Assembly (NCBI RefSeq): GCF_013114595.1
Contig: NZ_VTXE01000024.1
Span: 1 to 64,000 of the forward strand
Source of the DNA: Vibrio sp. 99-8-1
GTDB taxonomy: Bacteria > Pseudomonadota > Gammaproteobacteria > Enterobacterales > Vibrionaceae
Length of the DNA: 64,000 nucleotides
Direction: 5' to 3'
Position numbers and translations under genes: made by a program. Positions 51,246 through 60,666 of the stretch are shown here, piece by piece. The notes under the pieces were generated by a model. That model did not search any database. It had not been told where the DNA came from and saw only the letters and a program-made list of their open reading frames with translations. How positions within the stretch are numbered: position 1 is the first letter of the stretch; each line of letters starts with the position of its first letter.

Positions 51246-51830
51246 TTAACGTGTACGTTTGCCGGTAATTTTCTCAGCTAAAAACCAAGTATCTCCGCCA
51301 TCAACGCTTAGCTTCATTGACCACTCTAGGCTGTCTTTTTTGATGTTATAAAAGCGCACTTTCGCTAAAGCTGATAGTTCAGGCGTTAAGCTAACGACCA
51401 CATCAAAAAGTCCTTCTCCATCAACAAACTGTCCGCGAAAAGATTGTGAATGGGTATAACTGAGAGAGGACATATAGCTCATTTCCCACTGATTGGTCGT
51501 TGGACTAAACGTGCGTAGAGTTGGAAAGTAAGACTCTTTTGAACCATCCTGATTGAACCAAGTCACCTGATCTAAAATCATTCTACCTTCATCCAAATAT
51601 TGCGCTTCCCATTTGCCATCATACTTTCCTAGGAGTGCTCCATCGGGAGAGAAACGCTGGCTGGATAAATGCCAATTACCAATTAGAAACTCAAACTGTT
51701 TCATTTGAACTGGCGCAGGTTGTAAAGACTTTTGGGCAGTACTTACTTCTTCTGCAGTTACAGAAAAAGCAGCCATGATATTGAAAACCAACGTCAAAAT
51801 TAATAAGCGAATAGCTTTGTTATTTTTCAT
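51246..51830 (-). CDS. Secreted DUF1579-like protein
   Basis: 194 aa with a signal peptide (LLILTLVFNIMAAFSVTA), then FLIGNWHLSSQRFSPDGA and MILDQVTWFNQDGSKESYF, a lipocalin-like/DUF1579 pattern. First gene of a two-gene operon with the VOC gene; a pair of operator-like dyads lies 80-145 bases upstream. Function unknown. Confidence 0.75.
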   Translation of the reverse strand: MKNNKAIRLLILTLVFNIMAAFSVTAEEVSTAQKSLQPAPVQMKQFEFLIGNWHLSSQRFSPDGALLGKYDGKWEAQYLDEGRMILDQVTWFNQDGSKESYFPTLRTFSPTTNQWEMSYMSSLSYTHSQSFRGQFVDGEGLFDVVVSLTPELSALAKVRFYNIKKDSLEWSMKLSVDGGDTWFLAEKITGKRTR

Positions 51831-51909
51831 TTATATACCTTTAATATTATTTGTTTGTGTCCGTCAGGCTAGTGTTACGAATTTCATGGTATTTATAATT
51901 CGCCATACC

Positions 51910-51936
51910 TAACCTTCTATATATGTTAGGTGGTTA
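51910..51936. promoter_or_regulatory. Operator-like dyad 3 of the CGNR group
   Basis: TAACCTTCTA-N7-TAGGTGGTTA. Same 10-7-10 architecture as dyads 1 and 2; the change at the second base is matched by a compensating change at the ninth base of the right arm. Confidence 0.65.
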
Positions 51937-51948
51937 TAAAATGTTTTG

Positions 51949-51975
51949 CAACCACCAAAGCGCAATAGATGGTTG
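51949..51975. promoter_or_regulatory. Operator-like dyad 4 of the CGNR group
   Basis: CAACCACCAA-N7-TAGATGGTTG. The right arm fits the consensus well; the left arm is diverged. It starts 39 bp after dyad 3. The two also form GGTGGTT/AACCACC and TGCAACC/GGTTGCA pairings. Confidence 0.5.
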
Positions 51976-52267
51976 CATCCTGAGTGGGAATAAGGGAACT
52001 GATAGTTGCTTAGTAATCAAACCAAACATGTTGCGTACGATTTCTGGAGGCTGAGCGATTTATCTTTGTTTAACTGAACGTTAGAAAGTAACAAGACTTA
52101 TCGAGTAACAATTGGCTGTAAATAGTGAGTAGGTGTGTAGCGAGACAAGAAATAGGGGCAGTGCATAGAGGGAGAAAATAGTGTCTCCCAAAAACATAGT
52201 AATCATTAAAAGAAATGGTTAACCCATTGGTTAACCATAGCTAAATATTGAAGATAAAACTTGAAGG

Positions 52268-53167
52268 TTATTTATCCATAAAGCGGATGTTAATGGCCGA
52301 TTCTTTTTTAAAGTCGACATGATCAAATGCGTCTAGCTGATGGTACTTAATGAGGGCTTGAAGGTTTTCCACATAGGACTCACCTCTAGTAGAGTAGTGT
52401 GATAGAGCGCTGACAAGTTCATAACCAGTCAAGTTGTTTTGTGCACGTAAACGAGAACGTAATTGCCACAGGTCTTTGTATGCACGCGTTGAATTTAGGT
52501 TGTGCATGTAGCTGGCTGTTGCTTGGTATAGCCCGTCAAAAGCGGCGACTTTTACTTTTCCATTTGAGGTTGTCAGGTATTTTCCTCCTCTTGCTGGAAG
52601 ATGCTCTCCATAAAGGTTGTTACCTGCAACCGCAAAGTAACTAGTGCCCCAGCCACTTTCATCAATACCTTGTGCCAAGGCCATTCCAAGTGGAATGATA
52701 TCAATGTGTAATAACAGTTGGTTGATGTCTTTATTTTTTACACCATAGGAATCATAAAGCGTATTTACCCAGTTAGATTCTTTATCGCTCCAGTCTGAAA
52801 TTGACTTGGTTGACAGTGTTACTAGCTGGCTTCTTACATCGAGAATTTGCTCGTTCACAAGTTTAAGAGTGGGTAGCAATAGACGAATAAATGCTGACGT
52901 CTTTTCATGGGTTGATAAAGTATTTAGGTTGTGCGGCAAATTTTCTGTAAAGATTTGAGGCAGCTTTTGTGTCGATTGAAGTGTATCGAGACTATAAGCA
53001 CGATTTTTATAGAAACTGATGAGTTCTTGCGCTGAGCTAAGTTTTTTTGTTGACTCTGCCTGATATGGACTCAGTACTTTTTCTGGAGGAGAAGGTAATT
53101 GTGTGCTGGCTATAGAAACTGACGAGAACATTAAGCAGACGTAAATTAGCGACTTTATTTTTTGCAT
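52268..53167 (-). CDS. Bax-like glucosaminidase-domain protein
   Basis: 299 aa with a signal peptide (MQKIKSLIYVCLMFSSVSIA) and a C-terminal GH73/Bax-type domain containing MALAQGIDESGWGTSYFAVA (Glu near 170 as catalytic acid), followed by NNLYGEH and VAAFDGLYQATASYMHNLNS. It would cleave peptidoglycan glycan strands in the periplasm, in growth or turnover. Single gene. Confidence 0.88.
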   Translation of the reverse strand: MQKIKSLIYVCLMFSSVSIASTQLPSPPEKVLSPYQAESTKKLSSAQELISFYKNRAYSLDTLQSTQKLPQIFTENLPHNLNTLSTHEKTSAFIRLLLPTLKLVNEQILDVRSQLVTLSTKSISDWSDKESNWVNTLYDSYGVKNKDINQLLLHIDIIPLGMALAQGIDESGWGTSYFAVAGNNLYGEHLPARGGKYLTTSNGKVKVAAFDGLYQATASYMHNLNSTRAYKDLWQLRSRLRAQNNLTGYELVSALSHYSTRGESYVENLQALIKYHQLDAFDHVDFKKESAINIRFMDK

Positions 53168-53448
53168 ATTAATACCTTAGAGCTTACACGTCCGTCATTT
53201 AGTGCGACTTCTTGACGTGTAGAATACTATTCAATTGTTAATTATCAATTGAATATGACTTATTGTTCTTCAGAATAGCAGATTTATGTTTAGAAAACTT
53301 AGCTCGTTTTCAACGAGTTAGTTGCATAATGAGTTTGCTTCAATAGATTTTGATGTACTGGCTTGTTTGTAGGAAGTTGGAGTCACATTGAGGTGGGTCC
53401 TCGTTACCATAAGCAAATGGTAACGAGGAGAACACAGCTTTTAACAAG

Positions 53449-54315
53449 TTAAGCGCTGGTATGCTGAGCTTTATACTGTAGCCAGGTATACAAGCCTGCA
53501 AGTATGGTAGAGCCTAACATTAATGCGACGGAAACGGCATTGACCACGGGAGTTGTTCCTTCTCGTACTCGCTGGAACATTTCCACCGTTAGCGGAGAAT
53601 CGGACCCCACCAACATCAGGGTGGTGTTAAAGTTTTCGAAAGACATTAAAAAGCCGACGATTGCAGCGCTGATCAATGTTGGGCGCAAGAAAGGCAGGGT
53701 AACCGCTCTAAATGCTTTTAGGGGTGTTGCACCCAAGTTGAGTGCCGCTTCTTCTAAACTAGGATCAAATCGTCTATAACGGGCTAATATGACCAGCGTA
53801 GTAATAGAAGTGATGAACGCTGCCTGACCTAACACGACTAATATCAATCCGGGTCGCGCCCATTGCCATTCCCATGCCCAAACATCGTCAACCCAGTTTG
53901 CCATTGTGCTGGATGTAACCAGGATTGAAACACCGAGAATGACTCCTGGAATGACTAAAGGGATCAACATTAAGACAGATAGAAGTTCTTTGTAACGGAA
54001 TTGAAAGCGAATCAACAAGTGTGCATTACTGAGTCCCAAAAATGTGGATACTAAGGTTACCCCTAGGGCAACTTGAACACTTGTGAGTACACTAGATAAC
54101 AAGTTTTTATCGTTAAAAAGCCCAATATAGGGTGAACTATCACCCGTATACCAAATGGTGCTCGCACCTTTCCAAGGTAGCGAAGGATAAGTGGCATCAT
54201 GAAACGAAAATACCACGACGACAACCAGAGGCAGCAGTAAAAAAACAAAAAAGATCGCGATAAAGCTTTGATAAACTTTTGTTTTTGATGTGCTAAATGG
54301 TACCGAAGGAATCAT
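53449..54315 (-). CDS. potC: Polyamine-type ABC permease (PotC-like)
   Basis: 288 aa from the ATG at 54315 (GGAGAG upstream; the longer frame is a shadow). Six membrane segments and the EAA loop LEEAALNLGATPLKAFRAVT. Last gene of the potDABC-order operon. Together with PotB it forms the inner-membrane channel. Substrate is probably spermidine/putrescine; the SBP is polyamine type by similarity, other cations are possible. Confidence 0.88.
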   Translation of the reverse strand: MIPSVPFSTSKTKVYQSFIAIFFVFLLLPLVVVVVFSFHDATYPSLPWKGASTIWYTGDSSPYIGLFNDKNLLSSVLTSVQVALGVTLVSTFLGLSNAHLLIRFQFRYKELLSVLMLIPLVIPGVILGVSILVTSSTMANWVDDVWAWEWQWARPGLILVVLGQAAFITSITTLVILARYRRFDPSLEEAALNLGATPLKAFRAVTLPFLRPTLISAAIVGFLMSFENFNTTLMLVGSDSPLTVEMFQRVREGTTPVVNAVSVALMLGSTILAGLYTWLQYKAQHTSA

Positions 54316-54323
54316 ATACTCTC

Positions 54324-55166
54324 CTAACGTCCTACAGTGGACTGTAATGACTGGCCACTGACCTTCAATCCAAGCCACACCATCGCCGAAGACAATAGCA
54401 ATAGCAACAGCCCTAAAGCGGAACCTTGTTCCCAATTAAAGCGGGTAATGAATTGAGTGAAAATCTGCTCGGTAAACCACAGACTGTCCTTACCGCCCAT
54501 AAGGTTAGGGATAAGGTAGTTTCCTAAGCTGAGCATAAAGACAATAATGCAACCAGATACAATGCCAGGAAGGGCGTGAGGAATAACAATCTCTTTCAGA
54601 GCAACCCAACGATTGGCTCCAAGGTCGAAAGCGGCTTCAATGTGACTATCATCAAGGCTGTCTAGAGCGCTGACTAAAGGAACGACCATAAACAGAAGCC
54701 CATTGTATACCAGCCCCATAATGATGGTGTAATCATTATAAAGAAACTCAATGCGTTGCTCTGCCAACCCTAAATACATTAAAGCATTGCTCAACAAGCC
54801 TGACTCGCGAAGTATGATCATCCAACCATAGGCGCGGATGAGTTCGCTGAGCCAAAAGGGCAGAATACATATCATCAATAAAAGCAACTTATTAGCGCCA
54901 GTTGCGACTTTTGCTATGTAATACGAGACAGGGAAGGCAAGCAGTAAGGTAAATACTGTTGCTAAAATTGACATCCACGCAGTCCGAACAAAAGTGTTCC
55001 AGTAGATGCTGTGCTCAAAAAAGACGTTAAAGTGTTTAATCGTCCATCCATCTCTTCTATCAGAGAAGGCTAGTTCAACTAATTGTAGATGTGGAATCAC
55101 TATTAGCACTAATAGCCACACGATAGCGGGAGTAAGAAATAAAGCTAGTGCCCATTTTTTGCTCAT
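54324..55166 (-). CDS. potB: Polyamine-type ABC permease (PotB-like)
   Basis: 280 aa, six membrane segments, EAA loop IEAAFDLGANRWVALKEIVI. It overlaps the ATPase stop by 4 bases and is 8 bases from the PotC-like gene. Confidence 0.88.
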   Translation of the reverse strand: MSKKWALALFLTPAIVWLLVLIVIPHLQLVELAFSDRRDGWTIKHFNVFFEHSIYWNTFVRTAWMSILATVFTLLLAFPVSYYIAKVATGANKLLLLMICILPFWLSELIRAYGWMIILRESGLLSNALMYLGLAEQRIEFLYNDYTIIMGLVYNGLLFMVVPLVSALDSLDDSHIEAAFDLGANRWVALKEIVIPHALPGIVSGCIIVFMLSLGNYLIPNLMGGKDSLWFTEQIFTQFITRFNWEQGSALGLLLLLLSSAMVWLGLKVSGQSLQSTVGR

Positions 55167-56278
55167 TCTGATATTCCTAATACAATCGCTTGGTTAGGGG
55201 CCCATCTTAGGTTCACAGGGACGTCATCAGAATGTTCTGCTTGCTGTTTTGACTGTAGGTCGTTGAGTTGATTCGGAGTAATAGACAACCTGAGATCACC
55301 TAGATTAGTGGAAACAATGGCTCCACTCGCTGCACCATCAAACAGTAGCTCTTTAAGTTGGCCCGTTAATGCTTCACCATCTGTGGGATTATCGCTCATC
55401 GCCAATGCTTCTGGACGAAGGTAGATTTTAATCGCTTGATCGGTTTTTAGCTCGGTATGACAGCACGAACGTGGTAACGAAAGTGAGACACCTTGTTCTG
55501 TAACAACAGATAGATTTGATGATGTCAGTTCCACCACTTTTGCGGTAATGCTGTTGTTTTCACCAACAAACTCTGCCACGAAAGGGGTGGATGGACGCAT
55601 ATACAGTTCACTCGGGGTGCCAATTTGTTCGAAACGTCCAGCGTTCATAACGGCAATTCTGTCTGACATCATCAAGGCTTCACTCTGATCGTGAGTGATG
55701 TAAATAAAGGTCGTGCCAAACGCTTTTTGTAAGTGTTTAAGCTCAATCTTCATTTGTTCTCGAAGTTTTAAGTCTAACGCGCCTAATGGTTCGTCCAACA
55801 ATAAGACTTTTGGCTCTAACACTAATGAGCGTGCTAACGCGACACGTTGTTTTTGTCCGCCAGAGAGTTGATGTGTTCGCTTCGACCCGCTGCCTGCTAG
55901 ATCAACTCGTTTAAGAATATCTTCTACTTTGAGTTTAATCTGGTCGCTTGGTTCGCCACGCTGTTTTAATCCGAACGCAACGTTATCGGCAACGCTCATA
56001 TTGGGAAACAGTGCGAGATGCTGAAACACCATGTTAAGCGGCCGTTTGTTTGGCGGTGTATCGGTCACTTCATTTGAATTGAGTACTATTTGGCCATGAG
56101 TTGGAGATTCAAATCCCGCTAACATGCGTAATAGCGTTGTTTTGCCACATCCAGACGGACCAAGTATGGAGAAAAACTCGCCGGCGTGAATATTAAGATC
56201 AAGGTTGTGCACTGCGGTGAATTTCGCAAACTGCTTGCCTAATTTATGGCACTGTAGAATGTAATCGGGCTGGGACAT
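55163..56278 (-). CDS. potA: Polyamine-type ABC ATPase (PotA-like)
   Basis: 371 aa: Walker A GPSGCGKTT (about 39-47), ABC signature LSGGQKQR (about 137-144), Walker B VLLLDEPLGALD, H-loop YITHDQSEAL, and a C-terminal TOBE-like regulatory part. Ribosome binding site is unusual: AAGGAG lies 16 bases from the start, and no better in-frame start was seen. The hairpin 35 bases upstream may adjust expression relative to the SBP. Confidence 0.92.
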   Translation of the reverse strand: MSQPDYILQCHKLGKQFAKFTAVHNLDLNIHAGEFFSILGPSGCGKTTLLRMLAGFESPTHGQIVLNSNEVTDTPPNKRPLNMVFQHLALFPNMSVADNVAFGLKQRGEPSDQIKLKVEDILKRVDLAGSGSKRTHQLSGGQKQRVALARSLVLEPKVLLLDEPLGALDLKLREQMKIELKHLQKAFGTTFIYITHDQSEALMMSDRIAVMNAGRFEQIGTPSELYMRPSTPFVAEFVGENNSITAKVVELTSSNLSVVTEQGVSLSLPRSCCHTELKTDQAIKIYLRPEALAMSDNPTDGEALTGQLKELLFDGAASGAIVSTNLGDLRLSITPNQLNDLQSKQQAEHSDDVPVNLRWAPNQAIVLGISE

Positions 56279-56313
56279 AAATGATTCGTCGACGCTCCTT
56301 TAAAAAATACGAT

Positions 56314-56339
56314 CCCTGCTGAGACAGTTCTCAGCAGGG
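56314..56339 (-). terminator. Intercistronic hairpin between potD and potA
   Basis: CCCTGCTGAGA / TCTCAGCAGGG, perfect 11-bp stem with a 4-base loop. Its U run (TTTTTT) starts five bases downstream, so it may partly terminate or protect the abundant SBP message. Confidence 0.7.
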
Positions 56340-56383
56340 GGGAGGTAACTACCTTAACGAATTTTGGCAGTGTTAATGTTTGT

Positions 56384-57451
56384 TTATCTTGATGCTTTAA
56401 CGCGGTCTAGCGTCATGCCTTCCATCTCTTCAAGTCCGGCAGGTACTGCTGGATACCACTTAATGTTATCGATGGCGGCTTTAGGGAAGCTTTTTTGGAA
56501 TCGTGCTTTGGCTTCTGCGTTAACATACTCGTCACTACCCTGAGATGCCGTGAAGTTACCCGCAGATTCGGTAATTTTCGCTGCAACTTCTGGACGCATA
56601 ACAAAGTTAATCCATTTATAGGCAGCAGCTTCGTTTTTGGTTTTACGTGGAAGTGCAAAAGTATCAATCCAACCTAGCGCGCCTGAAGCCGGTGCGATGT
56701 ACTCGATGTCTGGGTTTTCTTGGCTAAGTTTCCAACCGCCCGCATCCCACGCCATACTTGCGACAACTTCTTCAGTACGAAGTAGGTTCATCAGTGCATC
56801 AGAGCCACTCCAGTAAGTTTTGACATTAGCTTTACACTCAACAAGCTTAGCTTCAACTTTGGCCAGAATCTCTTTATATTTCGCTTGATCACCATAGGCG
56901 GCGAATGGGTCTTCACCAAGAGCAAAAGCGAACCCAATCAAAGTTGGACGCTTAAGACGGTAGCTCACTTTTCCTTGATAATCGGCATTACATAAATCGG
57001 TATAATCTTTAACGTTTGGAGCTTGTTTAGTGTTGACCACAAGCCCACTCGTACCCCAGATGTGAGGAATACCATATACGCTGTTGTCTACACTCGTGAT
57101 ATTTTGTGTGGATTTCAGCATTGACGGAATGAACTGATTGGCATCGATTTTAGATAAATCGAGTGGTTTGTATATATTGAACTCGGCTTGCGCTCCAGCA
57201 ATACGGTCTTGAGATGGCTGAGCCAAATCGAAGCCAGAACCACCAGTAGCACGCAGTTTGGAGATCATATCTTCATTGTTGGAGGTGGTCACCTTGACGT
57301 CGATACCGGTCTCTTTTTCAAACATATCGATCACTTCATCGGGAGCATAGCCGCCCCAAGTAAGTAGTCGTAATGTATCTGCTTGTGCTAAAGCAGGAAA
57401 AATGGCGCTGGTTATTGCAACGGTAGCGAGTGTGCGTAGCTTTAATGTCAT
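56384..57451 (-). CDS. potD: Polyamine-type periplasmic substrate-binding protein (PotD-like)
   Basis: 355 aa with a signal peptide (TLKLRTLATVAITSAIFPAL AQA) and a bilobed SBP domain (LLTWGGYAPDEVIDMFEKET, the conserved VYGIPHIWGTSGLVVNTK, SMAWDAGGW). This is the PotD/PotF-type family. It captures the substrate for PotABC. Transcribed first, with a hairpin after it. Confidence 0.9.
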   Translation of the reverse strand: MTLKLRTLATVAITSAIFPALAQADTLRLLTWGGYAPDEVIDMFEKETGIDVKVTTSNNEDMISKLRATGGSGFDLAQPSQDRIAGAQAEFNIYKPLDLSKIDANQFIPSMLKSTQNITSVDNSVYGIPHIWGTSGLVVNTKQAPNVKDYTDLCNADYQGKVSYRLKRPTLIGFAFALGEDPFAAYGDQAKYKEILAKVEAKLVECKANVKTYWSGSDALMNLLRTEEVVASMAWDAGGWKLSQENPDIEYIAPASGALGWIDTFALPRKTKNEAAAYKWINFVMRPEVAAKITESAGNFTASQGSDEYVNAEAKARFQKSFPKAAIDNIKWYPAVPAGLEEMEGMTLDRVKASR

Positions 57452-58047
57452 AATGTTTTCCCTAACTGAACTGTTTTGTTTTGATTGTGCGTTCTTGTTA
57501 CTTTAAAACTGTGTCACTAATATGTGACGAAAATATGAACAAAGTATTACACAGTTAATACATACGAACAAGGCGATAGCAGAGTCATATAATCGTGAGA
57601 TTATCAAAGTGTGATGATGAATAAAGTTTGGTTATATTGTGTTACCTCCCTCAAATACAGCTAGTAGCATATCGATACTTCTACCTAAGAAAACATACGC
57701 TTACCTCGTAATTAGCCCCCTCTGTGTTAGAGCTCTTTTCTAGTGTGGAAGCTTAGGTATGTAAGGGATAACGCGGCTTTAGTTTAGACTTATCAATAGA
57801 CTCCGCAGGGTATAGTGGCCAAAAGAGTCCAGTTTCGACCGCTAACTTAAGCGCAAAAACGAACAGAAAACGAACCTAATTAATCTAGCGCAGTGGCCTC
57901 AGTGAAGAGTATTGTCATCTCTGCTGAGTTCCTAGCAGATTTTTGGCAAAGTTTCTCTATAAATATATTTAATTTGAGCCTAACCCTAGTTGTTCGTAAC
58001 ATCGCTCTTTCTATGGGTGGCAAGACTTTCTTAGAAGTGCCTCACGA
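57452..58047. other. Divergent region between potD and the APC-like gene
   Basis: About 600 bases holding the promoters of both genes. A small dyad GTCAC-N6-GTGAC at 57513-57528 lies 61 bases before potD. No RNA gene, repeat or convincing ORF was recognised. Confidence 0.4.
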
Positions 58048-59325
58048 GTGGAACAAGTGCAAACTCCACGATTAGAACAACTAAATGACAAGATAAAGCA
58101 AAAGGCATTTTTGATGAATTTTATAGACATAGCGTTATGTGTAGTGCTGCTTATTACATTCCTGCTTTTGATAAGCCCTCCAGTGCGTAACAATAAACTT
58201 TGGTCAGCTACCGTTACCCCTTTAGCCTCCATTATTGGTAGTGGCTTTTTAGTTTCAGTTCCTATGCTGGCGAGTGCGATTGGCGTATGGGCAGTACTGG
58301 CGGTGGTCGGATTAACAGCATTGGCGTATCTGTTCGGAGAGTCGATTCGCTTTAATATTGCCAACGCTGAGCCGATTTTAGAAAAGGCGGAGGCTGGCCA
58401 CACGATTAAATCCATCGAAACTGCGTCACATGTGGTGTTAATCGGTGCGTATTTTATTTCTGTTGCATACTACTTAGTTCTACTAGCGACTTTTACACTA
58501 AAGATGGCAAATGTTGACAACCCAATGGTTGGCAAGGGGATAGCGACTGCTTTGATTCTTTTGATTTGCGGAGTAGGGGCAACCAAGGGACTGAAAGGGA
58601 TTGAACGAACAGAAAAGTATACAGTGAGTGCCAACTTAGCGGTAATTGCCGCGTTGTTAGTTTCATTAGTTATTTTTGGTTTTACGCTACCGTCTGAGTA
58701 TAGCTGGGGAGCGGTATTACAAGAGAGCCATACTTTTGACTGGGATACAGTACGTTTTCTAATGGGGCTAGTCATTATTGTTCAGGGATTCGAGACAACA
58801 AGGTTTATGGGGCAGATGTATAACCCTAACCAAAGAATCAAGGCAATGCGACGCGCACAAGTGATATCGACATGTGTCTATATTGTTTTCTTTATTTTGA
58901 TGCTGCCACTTTTCCCCTATTTTACCTCGTCATCTGATGTCGCGGGATTTATTGATGTGATAAAGCGAGTATCGCCATGGTTACCTTATGTGGTTGCTGC
59001 TGGCGCAGTTGCGAGCCAGTTTAGCGCTTCGGTTGCTGATAGTATCGGTGCAAGCGGGTTAGTCAGTGATACGACACATAAACATATTACGCCGAAACAC
59101 GCCTATCTATTGATCGGCATTGTTTCTGTGCTGGTTATATGGGGAACCGATGTGGTGTCAATTGTCGCGCTAGCTAGTCGTGCGTTTGCGCTTTTCTACG
59201 CATTGCAGTGTTTAGTCTCGACAATGGTAGCGCTTGGTCAAGGTAATGATAAGCGGGCTATGCAGTTTGGTGTACTTGGTGTTGTCGCGATGACGATTGT
59301 TATTTTTGGTATTCCGGCAGGATAA
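58048..59325 (+). CDS. APC-superfamily (amino acid permease-like) membrane protein
   Basis: 425 aa, about eleven hydrophobic segments, first one after an N-terminal cytoplasmic stretch, with VTPLASIIGSGFLVSVPMLA (a GSG loop typical of APC transporters) and GASGLVSDTTHKHITPKHAY. Substrate unknown; neighbouring polyamine genes are divergent and not clearly linked. The frame starts at GTG 58048; an ATG at 58114 with AAAGG nine bases upstream is an alternative. A strong bidirectional terminator follows. Confidence 0.72.
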   Translation: MEQVQTPRLEQLNDKIKQKAFLMNFIDIALCVVLLITFLLLISPPVRNNKLWSATVTPLASIIGSGFLVSVPMLASAIGVWAVLAVVGLTALAYLFGESIRFNIANAEPILEKAEAGHTIKSIETASHVVLIGAYFISVAYYLVLLATFTLKMANVDNPMVGKGIATALILLICGVGATKGLKGIERTEKYTVSANLAVIAALLVSLVIFGFTLPSEYSWGAVLQESHTFDWDTVRFLMGLVIIVQGFETTRFMGQMYNPNQRIKAMRRAQVISTCVYIVFFILMLPLFPYFTSSSDVAGFIDVIKRVSPWLPYVVAAGAVASQFSASVADSIGASGLVSDTTHKHITPKHAYLLIGIVSVLVIWGTDVVSIVALASRAFALFYALQCLVSTMVALGQGNDKRAMQFGVLGVVAMTIVIFGIPAG

Positions 59326-59360
59326 GGTTTAACTAAGCAATGTCGTAACGTAACATGTTA

Positions 59361-59401
59361 AAACCGCCGCTTAGAGTAATCCTGCTCTAAGGCGGCGGTT
59401 T
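59361..59401. terminator. Bidirectional terminator
   Basis: AACCGCCGCTTAGAG pairs with CTCTAAGGCGGCGGTT (one bulged G), flanked by A's and T's. Serves the convergent permease and aminotransferase genes. Confidence 0.92.
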
Positions 59402-59427
59402 CATTCATTACTCTTATTTCAGGTTGA

Positions 59428-60597
59428 TTACTTTAATACCGTTTTCAGACGTTTTATTTTCTCTTCGAGAACCGAAGTGGGGCAACCTAGATTTAACCGA
59501 ATAAATCCTCTTCCTTGCTCACCGAAACTGTAACCCATGGTGGGGATAACGCCCGCGCCATGAAGCTGTATTTCTAGCTCTTCATCGGACATCTCCATGC
59601 TACGACAATCAAGCCACGCAAGATAAGTGGATTCTTGAATACGGTAGCTCACCAGAGAAAGTTCGCTGTCTACAAAGTCCGATAGTACTTTATTGTTGTG
59701 TTCGAGGTACTGAAGCGTGTCTGTTAACCATTTACGGCCATGGCGATACGCTGCTTGGTTCGCCAGTAAGCTAAATGAGCTATACACATCAATGCCATAG
59801 GCAAGAAGTTTTGATTTCAACGCCTTTGCTTCTTGCTTATTTGGGATCATGGTGTTGGTTAACCGCATTGACGGCAGACCGAATGACTTAGTACCTGCGA
59901 TGCAAACGGCCATTTTATCTAGATAGCGAGCATCAACACGTAAACAGCTATAGAAGGTGTTGCCTTTAAAAACAACATCTGCCCATATCTCGTCTGAGAT
60001 AATATAGGTGTCGTACTGATGGCATAACTCACAAACACGAGTGACTTCTTGCTCTGTCCATACTCGACCACCGGGGTTATGTGGGTTGCAAAACATCAAC
60101 ACCTTAACGCCATTTTTAAGTTGTGCCTCTAGATGCTCGAAATTGATGGTGTAGTAGCCGTCATTCTCGTCTAGAGGTGATACGACTAATGTTCGTTCAG
60201 TGTTTTTTATTGTACGGTAAAATGCATGATAAACAGGGCTAAATACCAAGACTTTATCTGCGATATTACTCCAACGTTCAATAAGCATTGCGATGGCAGG
60301 AAGACTGCCGGGAGTCGTGTGAAACCACTCTTTTTTTAGTTCAACATTGTGGTTTACTGCCCACCAGTCGATGACAGAGTTGAAGTAGTCATCACCGCGT
60401 TCAGAATACCCGAAAATGCCGTGTTCAATACGATCTTTTAAAGGTTTTGTAATAAACTCTGGTGCCTTGAAATCCCAGTCAGATACCCAACTTGGTATCG
60501 CTTCACCTTCAGGAACACCTAACCATTTCTCCATATAGTCCCACTTTAGGCAGTCCGTACCATAGCGATTAATAACGGTATCTAATTCGTGTTGCAT
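59428..60597 (-). CDS. MalY/PatB-type PLP enzyme (beta C-S lyase/aminotransferase fold)
   Basis: 389 aa of the class I/II aminotransferase fold, MalY/PatB branch: WVSDWDFKAPEFI and GIFGYSERGDDYF at the N-terminus, FCNPHNPGGRVWTEQEV, SDEIWADVVF, and the PLP lysine in GTKSFGLPSMRLTNT. Family members cleave cystathionine or other cysteine conjugates. Downstream of nhaC-like gene by 69 bases, same strand, likely cotranscribed. Confidence 0.9.
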   Translation of the reverse strand: MQHELDTVINRYGTDCLKWDYMEKWLGVPEGEAIPSWVSDWDFKAPEFITKPLKDRIEHGIFGYSERGDDYFNSVIDWWAVNHNVELKKEWFHTTPGSLPAIAMLIERWSNIADKVLVFSPVYHAFYRTIKNTERTLVVSPLDENDGYYTINFEHLEAQLKNGVKVLMFCNPHNPGGRVWTEQEVTRVCELCHQYDTYIISDEIWADVVFKGNTFYSCLRVDARYLDKMAVCIAGTKSFGLPSMRLTNTMIPNKQEAKALKSKLLAYGIDVYSSFSLLANQAAYRHGRKWLTDTLQYLEHNNKVLSDFVDSELSLVSYRIQESTYLAWLDCRSMEMSDEELEIQLHGAGVIPTMGYSFGEQGRGFIRLNLGCPTSVLEEKIKRLKTVLK

Positions 60598-60666
60598 AAT
60601 AGCCCTTAGGTAGCAGAGAGCCCACTGAATGAGCCCTTGCTAAGGTAGTAAAGTTAAATAAATACG

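Larger units (their letters stand above)
51831..52267. other. Upstream region with operators, otherwise empty
   Basis: 437 bases. Dyads 3 and 4 occupy 51910-51975. The rest shows no gene or RNA. Confidence 0.5.

Noticed and set aside
57513..57528. GTCAC-N6-GTGAC before potD as a CRP site
   Set aside because: The half-sites are in the inverse order relative to TGTGA-N6-TCACA, so it is not a CRP consensus; kept only as a small dyad.
57893..58075. 60-codon ORF before the APC-like gene
   Set aside because: Overlaps the next gene in another frame and has no ribosome binding site or recognisable features.
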